Source: Mycoemilia scoparia (lineage: Eukaryota > Kickxellomycota > Kickxellomycetes > Kickxellales > Kickxellaceae). From it: a stretch of DNA of 64,000 nt. Numbering within the stretch: the stretch's first letter is position 1; each line of letters starts with the position of its first letter. Below are positions 1 to 11,178 of the stretch, in pieces. The notes under the pieces were generated by a model. The model did not search any database. It was not told the DNA's origin and saw only the letters and a list, made by a program, of their open reading frames with translations. A program made the translations under genes and the position numbers. The stretch is from positions 1 to 64,000 of the forward strand of contig JANBPU010000031.1 in the NCBI GenBank assembly GCA_027575805.1, written 5' to 3'.

Positions 1-303
1 TCTATAATACGCATATACCCTTTCGTAATCTTAATTTATTTTCCTATCATACTATGTATGCTATATCATAGAGGAAAGGGAGTGTTAGTAATTATATAGA
101 AATCTACCTGTTGGAATTTTTTAGTTAATCACATGAATGAATAGGACCAACGAATTCCATGCGTTAACCCATAAAATCAACATGCATAAGTTATTGTTAA
201 ATGGGTTCAAATGAGCATATCTCCATGTGGATAATCACGACACATATTCTTTGTATTTTTTTCTTCAAGGCTTTGAAATATTGTTGACTAGCATTAACGA
301 GAT

Positions 304-1866
304 ATGATTGACCTGGAGTTGGCCCGTCAGATCGTGTACTACGTCGTCCAGGATGAAAAAAATCTCAAGGAAAATCCTACTCTTTTAAACCTTGAAAAAA
401 TAGGTGGGAATTGGAGGTTGGCTGCGCTCGAAAAGGCTTGGAATAGTATAGTGCTTGCACCAGGCACTTTTGACTACGTGAAGAATACCGTACACCCAGA
501 TTATTCACCATTCATAAGAACAATGTCTGTGGAGATATTTGACTGTGGTTCGGAACCACCGTGGCCAAGATTAGTAGGCAGACAAGAAAATATTGAGTCC
601 TTCCTATGCAAAACAATTTCCCTAGACTGGCCCAATCTCAGAGCTTTAAGGATCGAGCCCGCTTGGTATATTGTTGATTGGGACACAATAGCCGACGTGG
701 TGATAGAAAAGCTTCCAAACCTGGAATCGCTGCATATTTGCACTGATAACAAGTATTCACTAGAGGCATTGAATAGGATATCTATCGAAAGACCAAATAT
801 TAAAAGATTTTCTGTGAAAAATTTAAATGGTGTTTACGATTTTGCATCCGTTGTAAGCCAGACAACTCCGGCTTTAACGTCCATGATAATTGAAATGAAA
901 GAACCAGGAAATATGGAGCATATTTCATTAATAGACTGCAGTCTAACATGGGTGTCAATCACCAGTTTGTTACTAAAGCAGTCCAGGTTGACTACTGTAA
1001 TAATCGAAAAGGCTACAATAAACAAATTTATATATGGTCCAATCAAGATCCCGGCTTTCCGCAAATTAACTAAACTCCACATAGGAGCATTTTTTTCACG
1101 AGCTCCGATGGATTATGACATCCCAATTTCAGCAGATAATTTCCCCAACTTGCGAGAATTGGTGTTGAAGAGTGAAACCAAGGAAAGTGCGTTTGTCAGT
1201 TTTATACGTAACCGAATTAACTTGCTCAATACAATACTTTCATCTCCATGGCTGGAATTGGACCTATTATCACTGCCAACAATAAATGACCTATGGGCTC
1301 GAGCAATGCCACAAGCATTTCCAAACATAAGGGTTCTTGATGTTGACAATGGCGATTTCGATCATTCCCTACTTACAGATTTCACATTTCGTACGCTAAC
1401 AGAAAGTATGTCTAAGCTCGTATCTTTGAACATTGCAAGTGAAAATGGTAGAGCCCGCTTTCCCTTTTTCAGAGACAGCATAGTGAGTAAGGATACAGTC
1501 ACTGGCAATTTTAAAACAAAGATTGTTTGTGATAATCTCCAATATCTCAGTCTTCGCCTGGCAAGGATAAGCTGTATGATTCTTGACAGAATCATAATGG
1601 CTCTGCCTAACCTTGAGACAATAGTATTTAGTTCTCTCTATATAAATATCGACGATGATGAGAATGTTTGTACCATTACCCCACACAAAAAGTTGCGGAA
1701 GCTAGTCATTGACTTTTATCAAAGAGGCCTAGAGTTTGATATCCTTGTTGAATTTATAAAGAAGTTTCCTGAAATGCTCCTTTGCGTTCATGGCGGCAGC
1801 ATCCCTCATCAAGACCATTTAAATTTACAATTCACATTCCCCCATGTTTTATTTTGCACTCACTAG
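304..1866 (+). CDS. F-box/leucine-rich-repeat-like protein
   Basis: This is an uninterrupted 520-codon frame starting at an ATG. The N-terminal 50 residues (MIDLELARQIVYYV, then a WRLAALEKAW segment) look like a degenerate F-box helix set. The rest repeats a leucine-rich pattern with recurring 'PNL/PNI' turns (PNLESLHI, FPNLRELVL, FPNIRVLDV, LPNLETIVF), as in F-box/LRR substrate adaptors. Such proteins recruit targets to SCF ubiquitin ligases through Skp1. No canonical F-box LPxEi motif is visible, so binding to Skp1 is inferred, and the target is unknown. There is no signal peptide or membrane segment. The stop codon is followed 15 bp later by a MITE copy, so the 3' untranslated region probably contains the element. 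Families of this type are often expanded and fast-evolving in fungi. A plain LRR protein without an F-box is the alternative. Confidence 0.6.
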   Translation: MIDLELARQIVYYVVQDEKNLKENPTLLNLEKIGGNWRLAALEKAWNSIVLAPGTFDYVKNTVHPDYSPFIRTMSVEIFDCGSEPPWPRLVGRQENIESFLCKTISLDWPNLRALRIEPAWYIVDWDTIADVVIEKLPNLESLHICTDNKYSLEALNRISIERPNIKRFSVKNLNGVYDFASVVSQTTPALTSMIIEMKEPGNMEHISLIDCSLTWVSITSLLLKQSRLTTVIIEKATINKFIYGPIKIPAFRKLTKLHIGAFFSRAPMDYDIPISADNFPNLRELVLKSETKESAFVSFIRNRINLLNTILSSPWLELDLLSLPTINDLWARAMPQAFPNIRVLDVDNGDFDHSLLTDFTFRTLTESMSKLVSLNIASENGRARFPFFRDSIVSKDTVTGNFKTKIVCDNLQYLSLRLARISCMILDRIIMALPNLETIVFSSLYINIDDDENVCTITPHKKLRKLVIDFYQRGLEFDILVEFIKKFPEMLLCVHGGSIPHQDHLNLQFTFPHVLFCTH

Positions 1867-1881
1867 TTTTTATTTATATCT

Positions 1882-1996
1882 GGGCGGTAATTTTTGAAGG
1901 GTACCTTTTGGTGTTTAGCGATTATAGGGGCATCAATCACAGCCAAATGGATGCCCAGATTTACTAGTAGACATTCACCCTTCATGAATTATCACC
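1882..1996 (-). mobile_element. MITE copy a (3' flank of the F-box-like gene)
   Basis: The left end reads GGGCGGTAATTTTTGAAGGG and the right end ACCCTTCATGAATTATCACC, an imperfect inverted repeat. The interior carries the family core in reverse orientation (ATTATAGGGGC, then CACAGCCAAATGG). Flanks are TATATCT and TATAT, an imperfect short direct repeat. The element starts only about 15 bp after the upstream stop codon. Confidence 0.8.
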
Positions 1997-1999
1997 TAT

Positions 2000-2459
2000 A
2001 TTTATTTTACCTTATACCTTTTTATTGATTTGGCACTATGATATAGTATTTCAATTATAATATCAAAAAGAGTTGTAAGAGTTAGGGTTCTGTGTTGTAT
2101 TGCTGAGTCAATCTATAATGTTCAAGATCATTCAGGGTCAAACTTGTAACCAGATAATGGCATTGCACTCCATATCAGAACTGCGACGCTAATGTCTAAA
2201 TCTCCACTATAAATATCTGTTAAGGTAAGTTATATTGATTCCTTTTCTGAGATCCGTTCATATAATTTTTAAGGAAGCAAATGAAATTTATTTATAATTT
2301 CGGCCACAATTTATGAAAACTAGACTGGCATGTCTTGATGCTGGATTCATACCCTAAGGGTTGGGTGCTAAAGTATATTGTAGAAGCGGAGTATAATAAG
2401 CTATTTTAATTTGCTCTTTTGCTCTATATCTTTTTAATTAGTGAAATATCTGAACAAGC
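2000..2459. other. intergenic, convergent 3' flanks
   Basis: This AT-rich stretch lies between the convergent ends of the F-box-like gene and TRM6. I see no gene, RNA gene or repeat in it. Confidence 0.5.
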
Positions 2460-4282
2460 CTAAGATACTAGCGTTGATACCTTAATGGCAGTCAAAATAA
2501 AACCACCTTCGCTGGACATGCTCATTAGTGGGTGGGTGCGACCAGGTAGAACCTAAATGACATTTAAAAGAAAATATATGAGTTTAAACACATGCAATTA
2601 TCTATACATGATTGAATGTTTAGCACATTAAAAGGTTTGGCTACCTGATATTCTCTCAACCAACTTTCAGAAAGGTTTACATTAAGGAATGTCGCTGAGG
2701 AGCGAAGATATTCAAAAGCTTCGAGTAGTGCCTTAAACCAAGCATTTAATTTCATTTGAGTTAGACCTTCAAATATCACAACATTCTTTATAGTCATAAA
2801 AGCATTACAGTAATACCCACCTCCTTATGCGGGCTGTGGACTACAAGCATTCTAGAATCGCCTAGATGTTTTTCCAAAATCTTTATCACAGATGCAGGAT
2901 TATACTTTGTTGATATGATCAGCCTAGTCAGGTTATTGAAGAAATTTGAATAATTAGCCATCAGCAATGTCTTTGAAATTTAAATCTCAATAGGTACTAT
3001 AAGTTGATAATGCAATCACGAATTTTACTTACGAATCAAATGCTGTATTGTTGAGGATTCCGACTGTTTTGGCCAGCTTTTCGTGGTTCGCCTTGCGTCT
3101 CTTTGCAGCACGGTGGTAGCTTTCAGATGTCTGCCCATCGGAATGCTCTATGAATGGTTCTAAAAATACAAATCAGAGAAGGAATGCCAATAAGAATAAG
3201 CATTATTTATAAAGGCATGCTTATATGTGTATATGACAGGCTCTCCATCAAAAGGGAACCAAGCTGAACTACACATCTCTTTCAAATGAAGCTCATAAGG
3301 CATACTTGTTAGGCTGCCATTGATGGTATTATTTTGATACGCTTCTAGAGGAGGCTTTGTCATATATATGGTATTCACTTACCCATCTCCTTGCCAACAT
3401 GTTTAAATGAAAGTGAATGGAGATTATCAAGAGTATCTTTGCTAAAATTGAAATGGTCCATTATGTTGAATGTTGGGGTATCACCGTCATGTAGGGCCAA
3501 AACAAGACCTGGTGCCCTGATTTTTTGAAGAATAGATGACAAAATCAGTGCTTGTGTTTCGTCAACCAAAAGGACCTTTGATGAAGAATACACATTGGAT
3601 AGAGACAGAATCTGCGACAAGGTATCGATTCTCAAGTACCTATACCAAGATAAAAAGAGGTATTATAAATTAATAACAGTGCCTCACATGCAATTAGAGA
3701 CCTATTTTACAAAATTATGATCTATATTTACCTGGTTTTGGTCGGATTTTTGTTAAAAAAGTGGTTGGTTATATTATAGACGGTTGGTCCCAAAGCAGTA
3801 AACATTTTTCTGTACTTATTTTCCTTTCTCTTCAAGTATTTTGATTTTGAGTATTCAGTTTTTTTGTTGAATTCTTGGTTGTTCTTTGTAATGGAGTTAA
3901 TGATCTCTTCTGTAGAGACAGCTCCAGAAAGACCCTTTTTCTTCAATTCTTCGATCTCTTCATGAGAAAGTGTCTGGGCTTGATTGTCTCCCCTGATATC
4001 TTGGTTGTTGGCCTCTGTCTCGTCGACAACATCGAAAGCCTCCGGTATAAACTGCTTTAAAACCCCATTATCATGGATTTCAAACGAAAGCCCGTACTGT
4101 TTGCCAACCAGGTCATCCGACTTGAAGGATCCAAACTTTCCGAGTGACACAGTCGTATTTGGCTCGAGGACTATAAATTTTTCATTGCCACTTGGCATGC
4201 GGATCAACACTGAATCATTGACCTTGATGATATTTGGATTGTTACTTGAAGTTGTTTCGGGACTATTGCTTTCAACTTCCAT
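2460..4282 (-). CDS. TRM6: tRNA (adenine-58-N1)-methyltransferase non-catalytic subunit Trm6
   Basis: Six exons are read on the minus strand: 4282-3732, 3639-3383, 3159-3033, 2970-2821, 2785-2645 and 2552-2460. Exon 1 gives an N-terminal barrel-like domain ending in the family's basic stretch (KYLKRKENKYRKMFTAL). Later exons give TRLIISTKYNPASV, VVHSPHKE and the C-terminal signature LREYQ-VLPGRTHPLMSM, typical of Trm6/Gcd10. Trm6 is the RNA-binding partner of catalytic Trm61. The heterotetramer makes m1A58 in the T-loop of tRNAs, including initiator tRNA, in the nucleus. The predicted length of about 440 residues fits the family. Two oddities: the intron at 2786-2820 is only 35 nt, and the exon 3/exon 4 junction does not keep phase with an ordinary GT-AG intron (exon 3 ends in phase 2, exon 4 needs phase 0). 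That junction may be mis-modelled, non-canonical or contain a sequence error. Confidence 0.87.
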
Positions 4283-5454
4283 TTTTAAAGCTCAGGATTG
4301 TGAACAAATAATTATGCAAGGACTGGCAGTACAAAGTTGCATATAAAAAACCTTTTGCTGGAAAACCATTCAACGGATCAGTTTATGGGTTCCCATTTCA
4401 TATATTACCCAAGATTTTCCCCCAGAAAACAAAGACCCCCACCGGATATCCTGAGTCCCTAGTATCTCAATACCATCAATAGTGGTCTAATATGTTTGGC
4501 TTATAGGCCAAATTTGCTAAAGGCACGATGATACAAGATTGTTCCTTTTTGATGGAGAACTTGCCATATTATATTTAAAAGAAAGCGCAAGTAAAAATAA
4601 TAACCTGTTGTTGCAAAAAAAAGGTGACTAATCAAAAATCATTTGTGGAAATTTTTTGGTAAAGAAAGGTGGCCTTTGAATAAAATCCAATGCATGTTTA
4701 TAGCATGTTTATCCGCTATTTAATAAAGAGCTATATAATTGCCACTTTAAGCTTGAATAAAATACATAGTGTCTTTCAGCTAAATCACAAAAGATATTTC
4801 AATGTTGGCCGACTATCTATTAAGGTTTAGTTTGAAAACTGGTTTCAACAGTGGCTGTGGGATTGATTTCATATGATCTCCCAAAGGTCGCTATCTATTC
4901 AAGGGCTTACTATAGAGGATCTTTGAGGAAATGCCACTGTTCCTTGGAAGTATATAGTTTTATTGGTGCCACTGTATTAAAAAGCGAGACCTTGACTGTC
5001 TAAGCGGTTGGTTTATGTCAAGATGCCAAGCTGTCAAGGCTTTAAAGACCACTATTAATACATCTAAACACCCTTGGAGCTGTCCTCGAAGCAGACGCCT
5101 CTATATCCCTACTTAGAGATCATCAAAGGTCTTTGTGATGAAAATTGATACGATATTGTGGTGTAAATTGAACAAAAAAAGTAAAATTGATTCTTTGAAT
5201 AAATGAAGAGAGCTATTTTCTAGGTAATCAAGCATACATTACATGATAGATTGACATGAAGCATGACATCCTTAATGTTATCCGAGCAACTAATATCAAG
5301 CTGGTGCTCAAGGATTCGTATAAAGTAGTCAACTTTTACCATCCAAGGCAATCAACATGAGTATTCTTTTCCTTACTTTTCCTAGCCTTAGAATTTGGTA
5401 TACCCATCCAATATCCCACATATCCACCATCCACTTCACCAAGATACATGAACA
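4283..5454. other. divergent intergenic region TRM6 / tyrosinase
   Basis: These 1.17 kb separate divergently transcribed TRM6 and tyrosinase. I see no open frame with coding character, no MITE copy and no RNA gene. The last 60 bp before the tyrosinase ATG are C/A-rich (repeated ATCCA and CCACC words), typical of a fungal 5' leader. Confidence 0.5.
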
Positions 5455-6816
5455 ATGAAAATTCTCGCCATAACCTCAGTCGTCATAAGTTTAATCCAGC
5501 TTGTGTCGGCCAGATGTGATGTCATGGTTGAGCGAAAGGAGATTCGGCAGCTGTCATCAAGAGAACTCAGGGCCTATATAAATGGCGTAAATAAGCTGAA
5601 AGAAAATGGAGTTATTGATCAGCTTGCAAGAAAACACTACACAAACGTTAACAATGGGATTCACGGAACAGCACAATTTCTTCCATGGCATCGAAATTTC
5701 ATCAAAGTGTTCGAAAATGAGCTCCGTAAGATAGATTCGAGCCTTGCCGCCCATTACTGGGACTGGACACTAGATGCCCAAAGTCCAGAAACGAGTATAT
5801 TGCTCACTGAGGACTACTTTGGAGGAAATGGCGATCCTAACGATGGCCACTGTTTAAGGGAAAGCATTTTCAGTACATGGGAACTCGAAGTGCCAAAAAG
5901 GCATTGTCTTCAACGAGATTATAGACGCGGAGACAGGCTTCCAAAGTATTGGGGACCTGAGGCTGTGGCAGAGCTGATTAATGACTCTAGAACCTATGAA
6001 GAAATCAGTCTTGGTTGTGAAAGCAACATGCACGGAATTGTGCATTTAGGATTTAATGGAAAAAATTCTCGAAGTCGTACCGGAGACATGGGAACAATGT
6101 ATTCCCCTAATGATCCCCTGTTCTATCTTCACCACTCCATGATTGACAAAATTTGGTATGATTGGCAGCTGATAGAAGAAAAAAGGTTTAGAATGTATGG
6201 GCCAAGCTCTGAACGCAAACGTGACACACCAGACATGTCATCAAGAGATATGCTTATCGACATTGACCATATGACTGTTGCGGATGTACTTGATCCTCGT
6301 AAAGATGGAATGTGTTATACCTACCAAGATTCCGGAAGTTATACTGCAGTTGAGGTGGCCAGGAGGGCTGCCAGTGCATATCGTGAAAGAGAAAGAAAGC
6401 GCGGATATGATGTTGGCACTCCTGGCTACTCAAATACCACTACTCGTCCTGATAGATCTCACTTTAACTACGCCATTAAGGCGATATCCGAAGTCCTATG
6501 TTTGAAGGATGTCAATCTCGATCTCCTAGATGACAGTGAGCTCAAAATTGCTCTGCCTGACCCAGTCGATGACCAATGGATAGAAATGAATTGTCTTGAA
6601 AAGTCCGTTATAGAACATTATCAAAAGGCTATAGAGAAAATGGCTTGCGATCTCAACGAAGATCCTTTCTACATTTCTCCAGCAGTTGTATTCCATGCAT
6701 CCAGACTTCAGGACATTAAGCTGAAAAATCAAACAAAGAAGCCTAAAGAGACTTGCGAAGACGATATAGAAATGCAACAAACTGGCTATGCTATCAAGCA
6801 AGAGCGCAGGCTTTGA
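5455..6816 (+). CDS. secreted tyrosinase (type-3 copper monooxygenase)
   Basis: This intronless 453-residue protein begins with a signal peptide (MKILAITSVVISLIQLVSA) with predicted cleavage near residue 19. The CuA site is visible as H61, H70 and H79, with H-x8-H ending in FLPWHR, followed by HYWDWTLD. The CuB site is visible as MHGIVH (H-x3-H near residues 193-197) and the downstream FYLHHSMIDKIWYDW around residue 225. All six copper ligands of a type-3 site therefore appear present. Tyrosinases hydroxylate monophenols and oxidise diphenols to quinones, feeding melanin or cell-wall cross-linking. The length and lack of a large C-terminal lid domain resemble short secreted fungal tyrosinases. 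The C-terminal 110 residues are Cys-poor and charged and match nothing I recognise. A catechol oxidase-only activity cannot be excluded from sequence. Confidence 0.92.
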   Translation: MKILAITSVVISLIQLVSARCDVMVERKEIRQLSSRELRAYINGVNKLKENGVIDQLARKHYTNVNNGIHGTAQFLPWHRNFIKVFENELRKIDSSLAAHYWDWTLDAQSPETSILLTEDYFGGNGDPNDGHCLRESIFSTWELEVPKRHCLQRDYRRGDRLPKYWGPEAVAELINDSRTYEEISLGCESNMHGIVHLGFNGKNSRSRTGDMGTMYSPNDPLFYLHHSMIDKIWYDWQLIEEKRFRMYGPSSERKRDTPDMSSRDMLIDIDHMTVADVLDPRKDGMCYTYQDSGSYTAVEVARRAASAYRERERKRGYDVGTPGYSNTTTRPDRSHFNYAIKAISEVLCLKDVNLDLLDDSELKIALPDPVDDQWIEMNCLEKSVIEHYQKAIEKMACDLNEDPFYISPAVVFHASRLQDIKLKNQTKKPKETCEDDIEMQQTGYAIKQERRL

Positions 6817-7329
6817 AATGTTTTGCCGGGTTACCTTTTCTAACTTTTAACCAGCTCTTTATTTAATAATTTAGTTTCCTATTTTCATTTTTTCTTGTTA
6901 TTCTTTTAATTAATTCATCACTCTATTTCAAACTATATACCAAAAAGAGCCCCTATAAGCATTGGCCACCAAAACATACCATTCAAAAATTACCACCCAT
7001 ATGGGTTTTACCCTAATATCAAACTACAATACTATTCGAACACATGATCAAAAAGTGGTGGAAATAGCAATACCCAATATATTTAAGATTATAGGAGCAT
7101 TTGTTTTTCATTCAAGTAAGGTGCGGTGCTTTAAAAACAAAGTATTAAAATCAGTAAAAGAAATGACTTATTTTTTATTTTATGCAAGTTTTTGTATGCG
7201 AGTTTCTTTATAGAATATAAAAGATTCGGGGGGAAATGTAGGACGATTGTGGCTTAATAATTATAATATAAATAGTTACATAATAACGTAGCGAGGCTAT
7301 AGTTTGAATAATTTCTCGGCAGGTCTGAA
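6817..7329. other. convergent intergenic region with a half MITE
   Basis: This is an AT-rich 3' flank shared by the tyrosinase and the CCCH-protein gene. Its only recognisable content is the half MITE at 6949-6998. Confidence 0.5.
6949..6998 (+). mobile_element. MITE copy, right half only
   Basis: Only the right half of the family is present: GCCCCTATAAGCATTGGCC, then ATTCAAAAATTACCACCC, followed by ATAT. No matching left terminus is found upstream, so this is a truncated relic. It lies 132 bp after the tyrosinase stop codon. Confidence 0.75.
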
Positions 7330-9962
7330 TCAGTTTAGTGGGCTCTTGCTTCGAAGTGCTGCCATGTCTCTCGCGAATTGTTCTTGAAGTTCGTAGTATA
7401 CAGTATCTCTATGTGTTGTTCCATGTGCGTTTTCAAAGCTCAATGGTCCGGAGAACGGCAGGTTGTTGCGAAGAGCTTTCATTTCTTCTTCGAATTGTAA
7501 ATTGAATCGCCTGAATTCTTCTGTCCGTGGTGTAGAGAAGGTCGGCACTACCTCTGGCTTTCTAAGTGGTGTTGAAGGGACTGGTTGTGTTGGTTTCGAA
7601 CTAGACGTAGATAATGTTTGAGGCATTGCTGGCTCTTGGTTTCTTTTGGTCAAGTCGATCAACACAGTCGATGTTGTTGGAGTATCTGTCTCCTTGTTGG
7701 CATCTGTATTGTGAATCGAAAGATTAGAGTTTGTTGATTCAGTGCTACTGGCTGACAAAGCCTTTGATGATTGCTTGGGGGATGTAGTCGCAGGTCGCAC
7801 AGGTTGCTGAGCGACTAAGCTATTTTTACTCTCCGACAAAAGCACTGGGGATTTTGATAACTGGGTTGTCTGGCTTGTTGTAGCCACAGGCTGAGATATT
7901 AAGCTTGGCTGTTGGTTGTTATTAAGTGCTCCTTGGTTATAATTTGGTTGATTGGATACAGATAGGTGGTTGGATTCTTTATTATTCTGCGAAACTGGTT
8001 CAACTGTTTTAGCCTTCGCAAGTCCCTGAGAAACATTTGCTGCGCTTTTAGCAGGTGGTGTATCTACAGGAGCTTGCGGTGGGCTAGGTGTTTTCTGCTC
8101 TGAAGCTGACGTTTGCCCATTCTGTCTAAATTCGCCAGCGCGCTTAGCCCTCATTATTTCTTGGAAACTACGAATTTTAGGCAATGGCGCATCAACTGGT
8201 GCTTTGGCTGGTTTGGTAAGCGTGGGTTTTGTTGCTTGTTGTTTAGTTGCTATTGTCGCTTTACCAGTATTATTGTTCTGCTTTGCATTGACCTGTGGCA
8301 GACTTAGGTCATTCTTTGGTGGTGAGGGGGGATTACTTGAGGTTGCGCTTCCATTCGCACCAACTGTTGCGCCTGATATAGGTTTCTTTGCAATTGTATT
8401 CATTCGTCTTCCATTGAGTGCAACCTTTTTGGGCTTTGGTTGGTCATCAGTCATGAGGTTGTATCTTTTCAATGTTTTTTCTATAACATCCGATTCTGTG
8501 TTGTCATCCGAGCTTGGCTTCATCAGCGGAGAAGAATGGGGCTTTGAATTCATTTGTACCTCTTTCAAACTCTTTTGGTTGAAAGGAAGTCCATTAGCTG
8601 TGCCAAAAACACTTGTTTTAGTTTTTATCTGTGGCTTGAGTATGTTTGGTGGATTGGATGTAACCTGATTTGTACGGCTGGCTGGTGGAGGAGTGGGAAC
8701 TTCTACATCCATACTATTATCTTGTTGACTGTTTGCTAAGGGGGCCACATCAGATGTTGACCGTGGTCTTTGACTGGAGACTGTATTTTCATTGTGAAAA
8801 CCTGAATCAACCGCAGTGGAGCCGACGATGCCATTTTGGTTACCAAACTTTGGTGCAAAGGGCTTCGCAGATGGATTGAAGACATTCTTTTTAAAGGCAT
8901 TTGAGTCAGTGCTGTGATGTGTGCCTGCCTGACCTGGAACAGAAGAATTAGCTAGCGGTTGCTGTTGCTGGAGCGGTTCTGATGTTGCGGAAGGACCAGC
9001 GCCTGGTGGGAAAGCTACATATGTTGAGACGTAAAAGTTGGAGATTGGTAAGTACTGATTATCAATCAAAGAATAGCATTCGTGCTAATTCCAAGCGAGC
9101 CTGGGCAGAGTATGCGCTTTCATCTCATCATATCTTTTCATCACAAATGAATGTTTATAAGCATAGCAAATAAAAGCACTTGGTTCAAGTCAAGATATGT
9201 GCATTAGCACTCATTTAGACTTTATCATAGCTCCCAAGAACATTGCTAGCCAGGCGGTTCATTATGGTGATCATGTGAAGCTGAAAATTCCTGCTCCAGG
9301 TAGCTGTAAAAGCCGAAATATAGAAAGAATCGATTGACCGTTGATGCGTACCTCGAGGTTTTTGGTGAAGGAAAGGACAATCGGGGCGGGAGCAGCCGCT
9401 GGGTGTGGTTTCGTAATAGCAGGGCTTAGCCGTTTCCTTTTTGTTCTATAGTGGTTGCAGAGAGCTCGATTGTTATCCTGTGTCTGGGTGTTTTGAGAAT
9501 GGATGGATAGATTTATGTAAAGAAGCGGTGAAGCTTACAATACTGCTGTGTCGATAACCGCAGTCTATTAGAGCGCAAGACTGGTCAATTTTCCAGACGG
9601 GGCACTCCTCTGTGGTATTTTTCGCAGAAGCAGAATGTCTGAATTTACACTCATCGCCCTATAAGCAAATTGGGTGAGCCGAGTTGTGTTTGGTGTGTGG
9701 GGCGCGAAGGATAAGACAGGTGTATTAAACATGTTTTTCGAAATCCACAAATGTTTTTCCAAGCTGGCGGAAAGCATTTGGTTACAAGTATGCCAAAATG
9801 CTGTATTCCCACATGAGGATAATCTGTTGCTTTGAAGCGCCTAGTAGAAAGGGACAGGAAGGCCAATGACCGTCAGGGCAAAACATTGCAGTTAGCGAAA
9901 AGTTAACTTACCTTGCGGCAGGTGTCCTTGAGGAAAAAGTGGCAGTCTTGGTTTGAATTCAT
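7330..9962 (-). CDS. CCCH zinc-finger protein, ZC3H11-like, with PAM2-like motif
   Basis: Four exons (9962-9912, 9658-9539, 9436-9352 and 9014-7330) join in frame to about 646 residues. The first three encode three consecutive CCCH fingers: CHFFLKDTCRK-GDECKFRH, then CPVWKIDQSCALIDCGYRH, then CYYETTPSGCSRPDCPFLH. This triple arrangement at the extreme N-terminus resembles metazoan ZC3H11, an mRNA-export (TREX-associated) factor. The long exon is a Ser/Pro/Gln/Asn-rich disordered tail. Soon after the fingers it holds VFNPSAKPFAPKF, which resembles a PAM2 motif (the poly(A)-binding protein MLLE ligand). The C-terminal 60 residues (RTEEFRRFNLQFEEEMKALR and onward) look helical. A role in mRNA export or stability is inferred. 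The 337-nt intron before the last exon is long for this genome and could hide an alternative exon near 9240-9305. Confidence 0.75.
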
Positions 9963-11178
9963 ATTCCAAGTTTAATAATATATGGAGGTGTGAGAAACGA
10001 AAAAAGGTGCGAGAGCCACAGAGTCAAGCCCATTTTCGGGTTTATAGGTAATCAAAAAGAGTCATCTGATACGATTAGTTCATTGGAGAACCAGATTACT
10101 TTTCCCTTGCACCAGAGTGAAAATTTGTCCAAAAGGCCCATAATATCGATATCAAAAAATATGAATAGTCCTTGAATCTCTCAGACAGAACGGTGGCCCA
10201 AACAAACTTTGCCCTAATTAGCTAGAGCTCGGCTCCTTGAACTTCTATGGTTCCTGTAGGATTTGAGTGTGGACAGGAGGCATAGAATAAACAAGGGGTA
10301 ATTATTACGTGGGGAGTTTTCCAAGTATTCCTCATGATTGTCACACTCCTAACAAATCCTTCTGGTTAGCAGTTATTTATCGTATAATATCTTCCTTTTT
10401 GCATTAATCACATTCATCCAATTTTTTAAAGAACAATTGCTGTTATATCCAGCCAGAGGGGATAATACAGCAACTTGGATGGTAATGACAGCAAAGAGAA
10501 TGCAAATGTCAATCTAGAAAACTCGACTGTTGTCATAAGCAATGGTATTACGCAAATCTATCTTCCAGTAATCAAAATGAGAGAGTGCTTGTAATGAGTG
10601 CACTTGACCAGAAGAGCATTGCTCATCTTAATAAATTCTAGATATTGGTGTAAGCATTCTGACAGTAGCATTATTGGATGTTGTTGTGAAGGATCCGAAA
10701 AATTCCTCCGTTGCGGAGGCCAAGAACATCCTGGAAATTAATAATGCGTGGCAGTATTAGTTTCTTGCGCATTCTCTAGCTGCGGCATCCAGCCACCTTA
10801 GACTTTTATTGATAAAATGCTATGATGTATAGATTTGTATACAATCTGAGATTGTTGTTAGTTCATCAGGGCATCTCTTGTTCTCACACATGGACAGCTG
10901 GGCAGTGTGAATGGGCCTGCTCCTTATCAAGCGGCACAAGGAAAAGCCACATGGTCTCCTGAGTCCTAATCGATAACTACCTTATTAAACGGCAAAGATT
11001 GGGAGTGGATGAGGCAGCGAAACACTGCTGCTCAGAATGTCTGTACACTTAAGGCGACCAGGTGACAAGATTCAACCTATAACAATACAAATAATGCTAT
11101 ACTCTTTTTGTATTTAAGGCAAATGGATCTTTGAAAATTCACATATCATCACAATTCTCCATATTTCTCCATTTATTC
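9963..11178. other. divergent intergenic region CCCH protein / P450
   Basis: These 1.2 kb separate the divergent CCCH-protein and P450 genes. I see no convincing open frame, tRNA or MITE. A TATTTAAG box-like word lies about 65 bp before the P450 ATG. Confidence 0.45.

Noticed and set aside
11131..11178. Upstream extension of the P450 frame
   Set aside because: The frame starts at TTG. The first ATG, at 11179, precedes the hydrophobic anchor and is the natural start.
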